Assembly: GCF_900156745.1 (NCBI RefSeq)
Contig: NZ_LT707065.1
Coordinates: 1,302,001 to 1,366,000 of the forward strand
Length of the DNA: 64,000 nt
Direction of reading: 5' to 3'
Source of the DNA: Achromobacter sp. MFA1 R4
GTDB lineage: Bacteria > Pseudomonadota > Gammaproteobacteria > Burkholderiales > Burkholderiaceae_B
Below are positions 51,464 to 61,566 of this stretch, in pieces (position 1 is the first letter of the stretch; the number at the start of each line of letters is the position of its first letter). A model generated the notes under the pieces. That model did not search any database, was not told the DNA's origin, and saw only the letters and a list, made by a program, of their open reading frames with translations. The position numbers and the translations under genes are program-made.

Positions 51464-52936
51464 ATGGCACTCGACCACCTCACACTCACTACATACCGCG
51501 ATCGGCATCCTGCATGGCGATTGCTGGCCTCGCCACATGCGCCGTTGGTAGCAAGTTTCCTGTATCGCATGTTCGTCGCACCGAACGTGCGGGTGGCGAG
51601 TGAAGCGGATCTGGCCGAGATGCTGGAAGACGAGTTGTTTGCCCTGCGCGAACAGATCGGTGCCGAGGTGTATCCAAAAGCCGCAACCGAGTACCTGAAT
51701 GACTGGTGCGCGCCCGACAAGGGCTGGCTGCGAAAATTCTACAAACCGGGCACCGATGAAGCTCAGTTCGATCTCACCCCCGCCACGGAAAAAGCCATTT
51801 CCTGGCTGGCATCGCTGACCGAACGGCCTTTCGTCGGCACCGAATCGCGCTTGCTGACTTTGTTTGCACTGCTGGAGCAGATCGGCGCTGGAAGCGAGAC
51901 CGACCCAGCCAAGCGTCTGGAGGAACTGCGGCGCAAGCGCGACGAGATCGATGCGGAAATTGGCCGTGTACTGTCCGGCGACGTGCCGCTTATGGATGAC
52001 ACGGCCATCAAGGATCGCTTCCTTCAATTCCAGCAACTGGCGCGCGAGTTGCTGAGCGACTTCCGCCAGGTGGAACACAACTTTCGCCAGCTGGACCGCA
52101 GCGTTCGCGAGAAGATCGCGTTGTGGGATGGCAGCAAAGGGGCCTTGCTCGACAACGTCATGGGCGAGCGCGACGCCATCGGGGATTCGGACCAAGGGCG
52201 CAGCTTCCGTGCGTTCTGGGATTTCCTGATGTCCAGCCGGCGCCAGGAAGAACTGTCCGTACGGCTCGACCAGATCCTGGGGCTGCCCGCCGTGGCTGCG
52301 CTCAAGCCGGAGCCGCGCACCCGCAGGGTGCATCACGACTGGCTGGAAGCGGGCGAACATACCCAACGCACGATAGCCCTGTTGTCGCAACAACTGCGCC
52401 GCTACCTGGATGACCGGGCTTTCCAGGAGAACCGTCGCATCCTCGAAGTGTTGCGCGCCATCGAGACCAAGGCACTTTCTTTGCGCGACATGCCCCCGGC
52501 CAGCGACGTGATGTGCCTCAACGAGATGGGCGCTGACATTGCCTTGCCACAGGAGCGCCCTCTGTTCGCTCTTCATGCCAAGCCACGCCTGGCGGAACTG
52601 GTCCTTGAGGACGGTGACGACGACATCGACATCACACGCTTGTTCGGCCAGCATGTCGTGGACAAGGCTCGACTGCGTCAGGCCCTAAGGCAGGCATTGC
52701 GCCAGCAGTCGCAGATCAGCTTGCGTGCGTTGCTTGAAACGCAGCCGCTGCAACAGGGGTTGGCCGAACTTGTGACCTGGCTGGAACTGGCCCATGCTGG
52801 CAACCGCGGGCTAGAAGGCCTCAAGGCCACTGTTGATGACGATGTACGGGAGATCATCGAATGGGCCATGCTGGACAGGGATGGCTCGACGGTACGACGG
52901 CGGGCGCGAATGCCCCGCGTGATTTTTACGCGTTGA
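51464..52936 (+). CDS. jetA: Wadjet anti-plasmid protein JetA (DUF3375, kleisin-like)
   Basis: A 490-residue DUF3375 protein, the usual length for type I JetA. It opens LTTYRDRHPAWRLLASPHAP, as in the family, with a winged-helix region including FVAPNVRVASEADLAEMLED and a central coiled-coil (about 140-220; RLEELRRKRDEIDAEIGRVL). JetA acts as the kleisin joining the JetC SMC-like ATPase, with JetB, into a loop extruder that recognises small circular DNA. First gene of the four-gene operon, with 31 bp to jetB. A weak Shine-Dalgarno (AGGTAG) precedes ATG 51464. Codon use is less GC-rich than the flanks. Confidence 0.92.
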   Translation: MALDHLTLTTYRDRHPAWRLLASPHAPLVASFLYRMFVAPNVRVASEADLAEMLEDELFALREQIGAEVYPKAATEYLNDWCAPDKGWLRKFYKPGTDEAQFDLTPATEKAISWLASLTERPFVGTESRLLTLFALLEQIGAGSETDPAKRLEELRRKRDEIDAEIGRVLSGDVPLMDDTAIKDRFLQFQQLARELLSDFRQVEHNFRQLDRSVREKIALWDGSKGALLDNVMGERDAIGDSDQGRSFRAFWDFLMSSRRQEELSVRLDQILGLPAVAALKPEPRTRRVHHDWLEAGEHTQRTIALLSQQLRRYLDDRAFQENRRILEVLRAIETKALSLRDMPPASDVMCLNEMGADIALPQERPLFALHAKPRLAELVLEDGDDDIDITRLFGQHVVDKARLRQALRQALRQQSQISLRALLETQPLQQGLAELVTWLELAHAGNRGLEGLKATVDDDVREIIEWAMLDRDGSTVRRRARMPRVIFTR

Positions 52937-52967
52937 ATGAAAGCTGCGAAGGATATAGCAGAGAATC

Positions 52968-53639
52968 ATGAACGATATCCACCAGAATGGTCCCGAAGGC
53001 GGAACCGAGTCGAGCCCGCCCGTTATACCGGAGCTCTCGCAATTGATGGTGCATTTACTCAAAGGCGTCTTGTACCGTCAGGATGACGAGCGCCTGTGGG
53101 CCAGCCTGCAGAACCTGCAAGCGCGGGTACGGGAACAGGCGGCGGTGTTGTTGCTGGATCTGATCCTGGACGAAGCCGAGGGGTACGCCTTCCTCAAAAG
53201 CCAGCCAGAGCCGGAGCACGCGGAAGTCACACCCCGCCCGCCACGCCTGATCGCGCGACGACCATTGTCATACCCGGTCAGCCTGATGCTGGCCTTGCTG
53301 CGTAAGCGTATGGCCGAATCCGACGCCAGCGGCGGCGATACCCGGCTAGTACTTTCGGCCGAAGAGATTGCCGAATTGATGCGCGTGTTTCTGCCCGACG
53401 GCACCAACGAAACTCGCCTGATCGATCAGGTCGACTCGACCATCACGAAGGTCGTGGAACTAGGCTATCTACGCAAGCTCAAGTCCGCTGCCGGCGCAGC
53501 TCAGCAGGCACCTCGCTACGAGGTGCGGCGCATTCTCAAGGCGTTCGTCGATGCACAGTGGCTGGCCGACTTCGATGCGCGCCTGGAAGGCTACCGCTCT
53601 GTATTGTCAGGTTCCGATCGCGACAAGGAAGCCCACTGA
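52968..53639 (+). CDS. jetB: Wadjet protein JetB (DUF4194, KITE-like)
   Basis: A 223-residue DUF4194 protein ([69 protein letters not shown]). JetB has tandem winged-helix domains and binds the JetA kleisin and DNA in the Wadjet complex. Its stop overlaps the jetC start (TGATG). No membrane segment or signal peptide is present. Confidence 0.92.
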   Translation: MNDIHQNGPEGGTESSPPVIPELSQLMVHLLKGVLYRQDDERLWASLQNLQARVREQAAVLLLDLILDEAEGYAFLKSQPEPEHAEVTPRPPRLIARRPLSYPVSLMLALLRKRMAESDASGGDTRLVLSAEEIAELMRVFLPDGTNETRLIDQVDSTITKVVELGYLRKLKSAAGAAQQAPRYEVRRILKAFVDAQWLADFDARLEGYRSVLSGSDRDKEAH

Positions 53640-56600
53640 TGAATACCCCCTCACTGCAAGAGCTTGATTTCGTGGCAGACGACAGCCGTGTCGGCTTTCG
53701 TCTGCAGCGGCTGGAAGTCCTGAACTGGGGCACATTCGACCGGCGCGTCTGGCGCTATGAACTCGATGGACGCAACGGCCTGCTGACGGGCGACATCGGC
53801 TCGGGCAAATCCACCCTGGTCGATGCCGTCACTACGCTGCTCGTGCCGGCGCAACGCATCGCCTACAACAAGGCTGCGGGCGCCGAGACGCGCGAGCGAT
53901 CACTGCGGTCCTACGTGTTGGGCCACTACAAAAGCGAGCGTAACGAAACGACCGGCAGCGCCCGCCCGGTGGCGTTACGCGATACCACCAGCTACAGCGT
54001 CATCTTGGGTGTGTTCCGCAACGAAGGCTACGACCAGGCGGTCACGCTGGCGCAAGTCTTCTGGTTTCGCGAACCACAGAGCCAGCCTGTGCGCTTGTTC
54101 GTGGCGGTAGAGCGGGAACTGTCCATCACCGAGCACTTCTCCGGATTCGGCAGCGACCTCAACGGCCTGCGCAAGAAGTTGCGCGCGATGGGCAGCGAAC
54201 TCAACGAAAGCTTCCCTCCTTACGGCGCCTGGTTCCGCCGCCGTTTCGGCATTGAGCACGAGCAAGCGCTGGAAGTGTTCCATCAGACGGTTTCAATGAA
54301 GTCGGTCGGCAACTTGACGGATTTTGTGCGCAGCCACATGCTCGAGCCGTTCAATGTGGGCAGTCGCATCGAGGCGCTGCTTAGCCATTTCGATGACCTC
54401 GACCGCGCCCACCAGTCAGTGCTCAAGGCCAAGCGCCAGATCGAGTTGTTGACCCCACTGGTGGACGATGGCCGTCGCCATGGAGAAATAGCCGCCGAGA
54501 TCCAGGATCTGCGCGAAGGACGCGACGCGCTGCGCCCCTACTTCGCCGGTTTGAAGGCCACATTGTTGGAACGGCGCCTGGAATTGCTGACTCAGGATGC
54601 GACGCGCTGGGAAGGCCGCATCAAGCAATTGGGAGAACAACGGGACAACGCCCGAATCGAGCAGGGGAAGCTCGAAAGCGCACTGCGCGAGAACGGCGGT
54701 GACCGGCTACAACAACTCGCAGCCGCCATTCAGCAACAGGAAGCCGAGAAACAGCAACGGCAGGAGAAAGCGGACGCGTATACCCTGCTATTGACGCGCA
54801 TTGGCGAAGCCGCGCCGGGAGACGAAGCTGCTTTCATGGCACAACGAGACACCATCGGAGAACACGCCGAAGCGCTGCGCACAAGCATTGCGGACCACGA
54901 CACACAGATCAATGAAGACGGCTATGCGCTACGGCGGGGTCAGGAAGAACACAAAGCGCTAAGCGACGAGATCGACAGCCTTACGCGTCGCAAGAGCAAT
55001 ATCGATGCGGCTCAGGTACGCATCCGCGACGCCTTGTGTGCAGCCCTGTCCATCGCCGAGGAAGACTTGCCCTTTGCTGGTGAACTGATTCAGGTTCGCG
55101 AGGACGAACGTGACTGGGAGGGTGCGGCCGAACGCCTGCTGCATGGATTTGGCCTGTCCCTGCTGGTACCCGATTCACACTACAAGGGCGTCGCAGATTG
55201 GGTGGAACGCCAGCACCTGGGCGCGCGACTGGTGTACTTTCACGTGCGTGCGCGCAAGTCTGCACAGGCCACCGCTTTGCACCCCCAATCTCTGGTGCGC
55301 AAGCTGCTCATCAAGCCCGACACGCCACACTACGAGTGGCTCGAACGCGAACTGCACCACCGCTTCGACCTGGCCTGCTGCGACAACACCGAGCAGTTCC
55401 GCCGCGAGGCTCGCGCCATCACCCGTGCCGGACAGATCAAGGATCCGAGCGGACGCCACGAAAAGGACGACCGCCGGCGCATCGACGATCGCAGCCGCTA
55501 TGTGCTGGGCTGGACCAACGCCGACAAACTGCGCACCTTGCGCGACCAACGAGAGAGGCTGGAGAAAATACTTGGGGACGTCGGCGCGCGCATTGCAGAC
55601 AGGCAAAAGCTGCGCGGACAATGTCAGGCACAACTGGAGGCCTTGGCCAAGCTAGAAGTATTCACCCGCTACAGCGAGATCGACTGGCAGGAGCCGGCCC
55701 GCGAGATTGCCAGGCTGACCGAAGAGCGAAACCGCCTCAAAGCTGCCTCCGATACCCTGCGGGAACTGGAAAGGCAACAGGCGCAGGTCATTGAACGCCT
55801 GAAGGAAATCGAAGGCGAGCTTGGCGAGGCGCAAGGCAAACGCGGAGAGACCCGCAACAAGCACGAAACGGCCCAGGCGCAGCACGCGCAGGCTCTCGAC
55901 ATCCGTGGACAAGCTGCATTGGACGACGTGTTGCTGCAATGTCTTGAAGGCTGGCGCGCCGAAATCCTCGGCGAACACCAGCTCACGGTGGAATCCTGCG
56001 ACAACCGCGAGCAGGACGTGCGCAATGGCTTGCAGTCGCGCATAGATGCCGAAGACAAGCGTCTTTCGCGCCTGACCGAGCGCATCATCAACGCCATGCG
56101 CGGTTTCAAGGAGGCCTTCAAGGCAGAGACCACAGAGATAGACATCAGCCTGGCCGCGTTGCCCGAGTTCGAACGCTTGATGAACGATTTGCAGCGCGAC
56201 GACCTGCCGCGCTTCGAAGCGCGTTTCAAGGAACTTCTCAACGTCAACACCATCAACGAGATCGCCAACTTCAACGCTCAGCTCGCGCGCGAGCGAGCAA
56301 CGATCAAAGAACGGGTCGACGTTATAAACCAATCCCTGCAGGTGATCGACTACAACCCGGGACGCTACATCCGTTTGCTGGCGCAGCCCAGCCCCGACGC
56401 GGAGATCCGCGACTTTCTGCAGGATCTGCGTGCCTGCACCGAAGGCGCGCTGAGCGGCTCGGAAGACGAACAGTATTCCGAGGCCAAATTCCTGCAGGTC
56501 AAAGCCATCATCGACCGCTTCCGAGGGCGTGAGGGGCTGACCGAGGTCGATCGGCGCTGGATGCAGAAGGTGACCGATGTGCGGAACGGCTTCCTGTTTT

Positions 56601-57016
56601 CCGCCAGCGAACGCTGGCGCGAAGACGATGCCGAACACGAACACTATTCCGATTCCGGCGGCAAATCCGGAGGGCAGAAGGAGAAGCTGGCCTACACCGT
56701 ACTGGCCGCCAGCCTGGCCTACCAGTTCGGCCTGGAATGGGGCGCGGTGCGCTCGCGCTCGTTCCGCTTTGTCGTGATCGATGAGGCTTTCGGGCGCGGC
56801 TCGGACGAATCGGCCCAGTACGGGCTGGAACTGTTCCGCCAGCTCAGCCTGCAACTGCTGATCATCACGCCGCTGCAGAAGATCCACATAATCGAGCCGT
56901 ATGTGTCCAGCGTCGGCTTCGTGCACAACGAAGGAGGCCGTGAGTCGCGACTGCGCAACCTGAGCATCGAAGCGTACCGCGCGCAGAAGGCCGCCGCTTC
57001 GGGAGGTGCCGAATGA
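53639..57016 (+). CDS. jetC: Wadjet SMC-like ATPase JetC
   Basis: A 1125-residue SMC/MukB-like ATPase. Walker [10 protein letters not shown] is at 51-59; long coiled coils occupy about 270-480 and 640-880, with a hinge-like globular part between ([20 protein letters not shown]); the signature [11 protein letters not shown] is at 1006-1016 and Walker [12 protein letters not shown] has Asp1048-Glu1049. All ATPase motifs are intact, so the motor should be active. The start at 53639 is coupled to jetB. JetC extrudes DNA loops until small circles are fully drawn and then cut by JetD (published for the family). Confidence 0.95.
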   Translation: MNTPSLQELDFVADDSRVGFRLQRLEVLNWGTFDRRVWRYELDGRNGLLTGDIGSGKSTLVDAVTTLLVPAQRIAYNKAAGAETRERSLRSYVLGHYKSERNETTGSARPVALRDTTSYSVILGVFRNEGYDQAVTLAQVFWFREPQSQPVRLFVAVERELSITEHFSGFGSDLNGLRKKLRAMGSELNESFPPYGAWFRRRFGIEHEQALEVFHQTVSMKSVGNLTDFVRSHMLEPFNVGSRIEALLSHFDDLDRAHQSVLKAKRQIELLTPLVDDGRRHGEIAAEIQDLREGRDALRPYFAGLKATLLERRLELLTQDATRWEGRIKQLGEQRDNARIEQGKLESALRENGGDRLQQLAAAIQQQEAEKQQRQEKADAYTLLLTRIGEAAPGDEAAFMAQRDTIGEHAEALRTSIADHDTQINEDGYALRRGQEEHKALSDEIDSLTRRKSNIDAAQVRIRDALCAALSIAEEDLPFAGELIQVREDERDWEGAAERLLHGFGLSLLVPDSHYKGVADWVERQHLGARLVYFHVRARKSAQATALHPQSLVRKLLIKPDTPHYEWLERELHHRFDLACCDNTEQFRREARAITRAGQIKDPSGRHEKDDRRRIDDRSRYVLGWTNADKLRTLRDQRERLEKILGDVGARIADRQKLRGQCQAQLEALAKLEVFTRYSEIDWQEPAREIARLTEERNRLKAASDTLRELERQQAQVIERLKEIEGELGEAQGKRGETRNKHETAQAQHAQALDIRGQAALDDVLLQCLEGWRAEILGEHQLTVESCDNREQDVRNGLQSRIDAEDKRLSRLTERIINAMRGFKEAFKAETTEIDISLAALPEFERLMNDLQRDDLPRFEARFKELLNVNTINEIANFNAQLARERATIKERVDVINQSLQVIDYNPGRYIRLLAQPSPDAEIRDFLQDLRACTEGALSGSEDEQYSEAKFLQVKAIIDRFRGREGLTEVDRRWMQKVTDVRNGFLFSASERWREDDAEHEHYSDSGGKSGGQKEKLAYTVLAASLAYQFGLEWGAVRSRSFRFVVIDEAFGRGSDESAQYGLELFRQLSLQLLIITPLQKIHIIEPYVSSVGFVHNEGGRESRLRNLSIEAYRAQKAAASGGAE

Positions 57017-58218
57017 CGTGGAGCCAGCCCGCCGACCTTTGTGGTCAGGTCGAACGACTGTGGCAACGCGGCGAATTGCTGCGTGCCGTGGTCGGCGGCG
57101 ACACGCCGGGCTGGCCCTTGCGGCTGTCGCTGAAGGCGCCTTCCGCCGCCGACCTCAGCCACCGCTTCGATTCCGTGCGGGGCTGGGTGCGCGACATGAG
57201 CGCCATGCCACGCGTGCGCATCGAATGGCGCGAGTGGGTGCACCGGGTACAAGGCCGGCAGCGCCTGCCGGACACGCTCTGGATCGATACGCTGGACGAC
57301 GCACTGGCGATGATCGACAAAATCGGAGATGCCCGCCGATTCCAGGCGCTCTGGCAGCAGACTGCCGAAGCGCAACCCGCACTGCTGCCGTGGCTGCACA
57401 GATCACCGTTGCAGACCTTGGCACTAGCCGAACACTGGCCGCGGCTGCTGGCCGTGGTGGCCTGGATGCAGGCCCGTCCGCGTCCTGGCGTCTATCTGCG
57501 ACAAGTCGATGCGCCGGGTGTGGACAGCAAGTTCATCGAAGCGCATCGCGGCACACTGGGCCAGTGGCTGGACCTGACCTTGCCGGCCGAAGCCATCGAT
57601 TACGATGCGACCGGGATGGCGGGGTTTGCCCGTCGCTACGGCTTTCTCGACAAGCCCATTCGCATCCGCCTGCGCTTGCTCGATCCCCAGTTGCTCCAAC
57701 TTCCCGGCTGCACGGGGCTGGCCGACATCACCCTGGATGCGGACAGCTTCGCCACCCTCGACCTGCCTGCTCGGCGGGTTTTCATCACCGAAAACGAGGT
57801 GAACTTCCTGGCGTTCCCCCCCGTCTCGGGTGCCATCGTCGTTTTCGGTGCCGGCTATGGCTGGAGGGCACTTGCCCGAGCCGACTGGCTGCATCGCGCC
57901 TCACTGTACTACTGGGGAGATATCGATACCCATGGCTTTGCCATTCTGGACAGCCTGCGCAAGTATTTTCCCCTAGCCGCTTCATTCCTCATGGACCGCC
58001 CCACCTTGATGGCCCATGCACTGCAATGGGGTGAGGAGCCCCTCGACAAACGCCATACGTTGCCCTTGTCCCGACTGGTCGATGAGGAAGCCGCTCTCTA
58101 CGACGACTTGCGTGATGATCGCTTTCGGCCACAGCTGCGGCTGGAACAGGAACGCATCGGCTATCGCTGGCTATGCGCAGCGTTGGTCGAAACCGTCCGG
58201 AACGATTTTCGGCCGTAG
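57013..58218 (+). CDS. jetD: Wadjet Toprim nuclease JetD (DUF3322/DUF2220)
   Basis: A 401-residue JetD: N-terminal DUF3322 arm domain (about 1-190; [20 protein letters not shown]) and C-terminal DUF2220 Toprim domain. The metal-binding residues are Glu260 and Glu262 in [13 protein letters not shown] and Asp303/Asp305 in [14 protein letters not shown], all present. JetD cleaves plasmid DNA trapped by the JetABC motor. The start overlaps the jetC stop by 4 bp (ATGA). It converges with hipA, 21 bp away. The operon is a complete type I Wadjet. Confidence 0.94.
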   Translation: MTWSQPADLCGQVERLWQRGELLRAVVGGDTPGWPLRLSLKAPSAADLSHRFDSVRGWVRDMSAMPRVRIEWREWVHRVQGRQRLPDTLWIDTLDDALAMIDKIGDARRFQALWQQTAEAQPALLPWLHRSPLQTLALAEHWPRLLAVVAWMQARPRPGVYLRQVDAPGVDSKFIEAHRGTLGQWLDLTLPAEAIDYDATGMAGFARRYGFLDKPIRIRLRLLDPQLLQLPGCTGLADITLDADSFATLDLPARRVFITENEVNFLAFPPVSGAIVVFGAGYGWRALARADWLHRASLYYWGDIDTHGFAILDSLRKYFPLAASFLMDRPTLMAHALQWGEEPLDKRHTLPLSRLVDEEAALYDDLRDDRFRPQLRLEQERIGYRWLCAALVETVRNDFRP

Positions 58219-58239
58219 CGGCGTTCCCTGCCGATGCCG

Positions 58240-59484
58240 TCAGGATGTGATCGGTTCGATGAAGGCCGGCTCGAAGTCCACCAGGTCGGTACCGCGCATC
58301 CCCAATCCCCTGGCCACGGCGCGCCATCCCTCCACGGCTTGGGTCACTTCGCTCCAGATCGCCTTAGCCTGGGTCTCATCCAACCTGAAATACCGCGCGG
58401 CGCTCATCAGCATGCCACGGCTGTCGATAACACCTGAGTCCTCAGTCAGCCATGTCTTGCTCTCGCGTCGGTCGCCCGGCATCGGATTGAGGTCGAAGGC
58501 CGGCGACAGACGCCAGCCGCGCAGGCGCGCGTCGTACAGGAAGCCGGTGTTGCGCAGGTGGTCGTCGGTATTGCAGATCACGAAATTGAAGACCAGCCGG
58601 CGCCACAGCTCATGGATGTCGACGATCGGATCAGCGCCCGACTGAAGAAGCACATCCACCAATTCGGTGTAAGCATGCGTTGCGTCGCGGCCATCGGACT
58701 GGAGCATGGTTGCGGCCGACACGTAAGGGATGCGGCCGCCATCGTCGCTGCGGTCGAAACGCCGGATGATGGCGACGGCCGTACCGCCGATCATTTCCAC
58801 GCGGGCCGACGCCACGCGGATGCCGGCCTTGCCCGCCAGTTGCATGGCCAGCACTTCGCCTCGGATCACGTCGCGCCGGTCCGCCTGACTGGGGAATTTG
58901 CCCACGGCCAGCCGGCCATCGGTATCCCGCACCGTGGACTTGGGCCTTGCGCCGCCCAGCGACGTGCCCTGCCCGAGAAGGTAGCGAAGATCCCGCTCGC
59001 TCTCCGTGCCTTCCTCCAGGGCACGTGTCGCGCGCAGCACCTTGTCCAGTTCCACCAGCGGCGGCACATGACGGTTGGCTCCGCCGGCGCAGACGTACGT
59101 GCCGGCCTGTGGATCGAACAGGCGCAGCGCGCCGATGCGCGCCTCGTCGTCCACCCACATTACGAAGTCCACGGGGGCCAATGCGGGCGTGTCGCGGCCT
59201 TCCTGCCGCAGCTTCGCATGGGCACGCCGAATCACGCGTTCGCCCCAAGCGTCGGGCGCGGAGTCCTCCAGAGCGAGGAAAAACACATGCCGAGGATGCT
59301 GCACGCCGGCCACCGGCAACAGCTCGGGCGACAACGTGAAAAACCGCGCATCCCGCAACCACCCTTCGTCGTAGCTGAACGCACTGCGTCTGCCACTGCC
59401 CAAGTGCAGGCGACCCACGACCTGGCCACTCGTCCCCAGGTGGATTTCGAGATCTGGGCGCCGGGTAGGCCGCGTCGTTGCCAT
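58240..59484 (-). CDS. hipA: HipA-type serine/threonine kinase toxin
   Basis: A 414-residue HipA. The N-subdomain-1 is at about 8-110, followed by the nucleotide-binding loop in GQGTSLGGARPKSTV (about 171-185), the catalytic Asp307 and Asn312 in CNTDDHLRNTGF and the DFG-like SPAFDLNP. HipA kinases phosphorylate aminoacyl-tRNA synthetases (GltX in E. coli) and cause dormancy. The start codon overlaps the antitoxin stop by 1 bp (TGATG). All kinase motifs are intact. It is the second gene of the hipBA operon, which faces the Wadjet operon. Confidence 0.93.
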   Translation of the reverse strand: MATTRPTRRPDLEIHLGTSGQVVGRLHLGSGRRSAFSYDEGWLRDARFFTLSPELLPVAGVQHPRHVFFLALEDSAPDAWGERVIRRAHAKLRQEGRDTPALAPVDFVMWVDDEARIGALRLFDPQAGTYVCAGGANRHVPPLVELDKVLRATRALEEGTESERDLRYLLGQGTSLGGARPKSTVRDTDGRLAVGKFPSQADRRDVIRGEVLAMQLAGKAGIRVASARVEMIGGTAVAIIRRFDRSDDGGRIPYVSAATMLQSDGRDATHAYTELVDVLLQSGADPIVDIHELWRRLVFNFVICNTDDHLRNTGFLYDARLRGWRLSPAFDLNPMPGDRRESKTWLTEDSGVIDSRGMLMSAARYFRLDETQAKAIWSEVTQAVEGWRAVARGLGMRGTDLVDFEPAFIEPITS

Positions 59485-59900
59485 CAGAAGCCCTCCAGTT
59501 CATCGGCGGGCGCATCGCCTTCGCCAGCCGCAGTCTCTGGACGCACTATCGGACGCTTCTTACCGGACGAGGTGCGCACCCGCTGCGGCAACTGCTCCCG
59601 CACCAGTTCCATACCGAGCGCGTCGTTTTCCAAGGTCATCACCTTGACCAGATCATCAAGCCGGCCCAGCACATGCAGCGCGCGCAGGAAGGTGTGCAGC
59701 GCGGTGCCGGGATAGCCATCTTCCATGCGCCTGACTGTGCTTAGGGAGGTGCCAATGCGCTGCGCCAGGTCTTCCTGGCTGAGCCGGCGCATGCGCCGCG
59801 CCGCCGAGATGTCCTGCCCCAGACGGCGCAGCGCGCGCGCGACGGGCTGTGGCATGGCCACCTGCGCACCGGAGCGTTTTTGGTTGGGAGACGGCATCAT
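59484..59900 (-). CDS. hipB: HipB-type antitoxin (XRE helix-turn-helix)
   Basis: A 138-residue protein with an XRE HTH (about 22-80; ISAARRMRRLSQEDLAQRIG, TSLSTVRRMEDG) and a charged C-terminal tail (SSGKKRPIVRPETAAGEGDA) that may reach HipA. HipB neutralises HipA and represses the operon. Two starts, at 59900 and the next Met, are adjacent. The inverted repeat at 59907-59951 directly upstream is its likely operator. Confidence 0.9.
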   Translation of the reverse strand: MMPSPNQKRSGAQVAMPQPVARALRRLGQDISAARRMRRLSQEDLAQRIGTSLSTVRRMEDGYPGTALHTFLRALHVLGRLDDLVKVMTLENDALGMELVREQLPQRVRTSSGKKRPIVRPETAAGEGDAPADELEGF

Positions 59901-59906
59901 TTATAT

Positions 59907-59951
59907 ACTCAAATATGATTTTATGTTCTCAATATTGGTTCATATTTGAGT
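59907..59951. promoter_or_regulatory. hipBA operator, 12-bp inverted repeat
   Basis: ACTCAAATATGA (59907-59918) and TCATATTTGAGT (59940-59951) are perfect reverse complements, 33 bp centre to centre (about three helical turns), beginning 6 bp before the hipB start. A partial half-site (CTCAATATT) lies between. The layout fits cooperative autorepression by HipB. Confidence 0.8.
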
Positions 59952-60245
59952 GCAAAAGTGGTGTTCAGTCAACCTTCAGTCAACCAAGGCCAAGTTCGCT
60001 GCATGAGTCAATAGGGCCACCAGCGCCAAATCAAATCCGACAGACGCTCGCACTCTTCATTGCGCGATCCCGGCGCAGGGGCGAACGAGCGGCTCCTTCC
60101 CACGAGCTCGGGAAACGGACCGTCATGCTTTATCGATTAGGAGGTAGATCCCCGAGGTCTGGCGGACGCCTCTTCGTTGCCTGTCGAGGCGGCCTCGACA
60201 CGCCTGAGATCGGTCGAAGCGCGGGAAATGGGGAGAAAGCCGAAG
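59952..60245. other. Gap between hipBA and tRNA-Gly
   Basis: About 294 bp with no convincing gene. It has a direct repeat TTCAGTCAACC at 59965-59986 (two nearly adjacent copies). No integrase fragment or second tRNA end was found that would prove integration here. Confidence 0.4.
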
Positions 60246-60319
60246 TGGAGCGGGTGAAGGGAATCGAACCCTCGTATGAAGCTTGGGAAGCTGCCGTTCT
60301 ACCATTGAACTACACCCGC
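60246..60319 (-). tRNA. tRNA-Gly(CCC)
   Basis: The minus strand folds as a cloverleaf: acceptor GCGGGTG/CACCCGC, D stem GTTC/GAAC, anticodon loop TTCCCAA (anticodon CCC, glycine), T arm GAGGG TTCGATT CCCTT, discriminator T and encoded CCA. The anticodon stem is GCAGC/GCTTC, with a C-T mismatch at the fourth pair from the loop. Transcription is leftward. A TATAAT hexamer lies at 60360-60365 on the same strand. Confidence 0.95.
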
Positions 60320-60359
60320 TCGGGTGTCGTGCCGCGGCCGTGGGCCGGGCAGAGCCGCG

Positions 60360-60365
60360 ATTATA
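60360..60365 (-). promoter_or_regulatory. Probable -10 box of the tRNA-Gly promoter
   Basis: A perfect TATAAT on the minus strand lies 40 bp upstream of the tRNA 5' end. No good -35 is seen at the expected distance. The same region has a short GCCGCG/CGCGGC hairpin followed on the plus strand by six T. Confidence 0.5.
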
Positions 60366-60425
60366 GCGCGGCTTTTTTCGGCCGGGGCGGCTCGAAAAGC
60401 CCGCCCCCTGGAAAAGCCGCCGCCA

Positions 60426-61412
60426 TCAATTCGCCGTGATATTCGCCGCCTTGACCACCTTGCCCCAGCGGTCCAGCTCGGACTGCGTGTAGGCGCCCAG
60501 TTCCTTCGGTCCCATGAAGGTCGCTTCGGCGCCCTGCTCGCCCGCCTTCTTGCGGAACTCGTCGGTCTTCATGATTTTCTGGATTTCGCCGGCGATCTTG
60601 TCGACCACGGGTGCGGGCGTGTCCTTGGGCGCGTACATCGCGAACCAGGACGACACGATCAGGTCGGGGTAGCCCGCTTCGGCGGCGGTGGGCACGTCGG
60701 GCAGCGACGGCAGGCGGGTGTTGCCGGTGACGGCCAGCGCGCGCAGCTTGCCCGCGGCGATCTGGCCCAGGAGCGGCGGCGGGGTGGTGATGGTCATGTC
60801 GACGGCGCCGCCCAACAGATCGTTCAGCGCGGGGCCGGTGCCCTTGTACGGGATGTGCGTGATCTGCGTACCGGCCATCTGGTTCAGGAGTTCCGTGGCG
60901 ACCTGCTGCAGCGAGCCGTTGCCGGACGAGGCGTAGTTCAGCTTGCCCGGGTTGGCCTTGGCGTATTCGACCAGTTCCTTCAGGGACTTGATGGGCAGGT
61001 CCGGACGCACGACCACCACTTGCGGCGCCGACAGCACGTTGGCGACTGGCGCGAAGTCCTTGATGGGATCCCAGCCGGCGGCGGGCGTGACGTGCGGGGT
61101 GATGACCTGGAAGCCCGAATACTGCAGCAGCAGCGTGTAGCCGTCCGGCTTGGCGCGGGCCACGGTCTGCGCGGCGATGCCGCCGGAGGCCCCGGGCTTG
61201 TTCTCGACCACGACGCTCTGGCCCAGCGCCGCGCCCAGGGGCTGGGCGATGAGGCGGGCGGCGATGTCGGTGGTGCCGCCGGGCGCGGCGGACACGATCA
61301 GCGTGACCGGGCGGTTGGGAAAATCGGCCTGCGCGCTGGCGACGCCGGCGGCGACGGTCAGGGCGAAGGCAGCGCTGGCGCGCAGGGTATGGGGCAGGCG
61401 GGTAAGGGCCAT
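60426..61412 (-). CDS. Bug-family tripartite tricarboxylate transporter receptor
   Basis: A 328-residue exported Bug protein: signal peptide (hydrophobic core ASAAFALTVAAGVAS, cleavage near AQA-DF), VTLIVSAAPGGTTDIAARLI, VVVENKPGASGGIAAQTV and HIPYKGTGPALNDLLGGAVD. Start at 61412 with CAGGAGACAA upstream. Downstream of the HMG-CoA-lyase-like gene on the same strand (154 bp gap), so possibly in the same operon; the ligand could be a dicarboxylate or branched acid. Confidence 0.93.
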   Translation of the reverse strand: MALTRLPHTLRASAAFALTVAAGVASAQADFPNRPVTLIVSAAPGGTTDIAARLIAQPLGAALGQSVVVENKPGASGGIAAQTVARAKPDGYTLLLQYSGFQVITPHVTPAAGWDPIKDFAPVANVLSAPQVVVVRPDLPIKSLKELVEYAKANPGKLNYASSGNGSLQQVATELLNQMAGTQITHIPYKGTGPALNDLLGGAVDMTITTPPPLLGQIAAGKLRALAVTGNTRLPSLPDVPTAAEAGYPDLIVSSWFAMYAPKDTPAPVVDKIAGEIQKIMKTDEFRKKAGEQGAEATFMGPKELGAYTQSELDRWGKVVKAANITAN

Positions 61413-61452
61413 GAGTTGTCTCCTGGGTCTTGTTATCGGTAGGTGAGGATCA

Positions 61453-61479
61453 GGTGCTGCGGGTGCTGCGGGTGCTTCG
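61453..61479. repeat. Three 9-bp tandem repeats (GGTGCTGCG)
   Basis: GGTGCTGCG GGTGCTGCG GGTGCTTCG, in the gap between the lyase stop and the Bug start, followed by further GCTGCGG-like words. No role is evident. Confidence 0.6.
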
Positions 61480-61566
61480 TATTGCAGCGGCTGCGGCGGG
61501 TGCCGCAAGCGCTGCGGATGATTCGGTTGCGGATTTCGACGTAAGCGTTCAAGCCACGCCCATGGA

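Noticed and set aside
60353-60380. Intrinsic terminator GCCGCG-ATTATAG-CGCGGC followed by T6 on the plus strand
   Set aside because: No plus-strand transcript is expected here, and the loop contains the TATAAT of the likely tRNA promoter on the other strand; it is probably coincidental.
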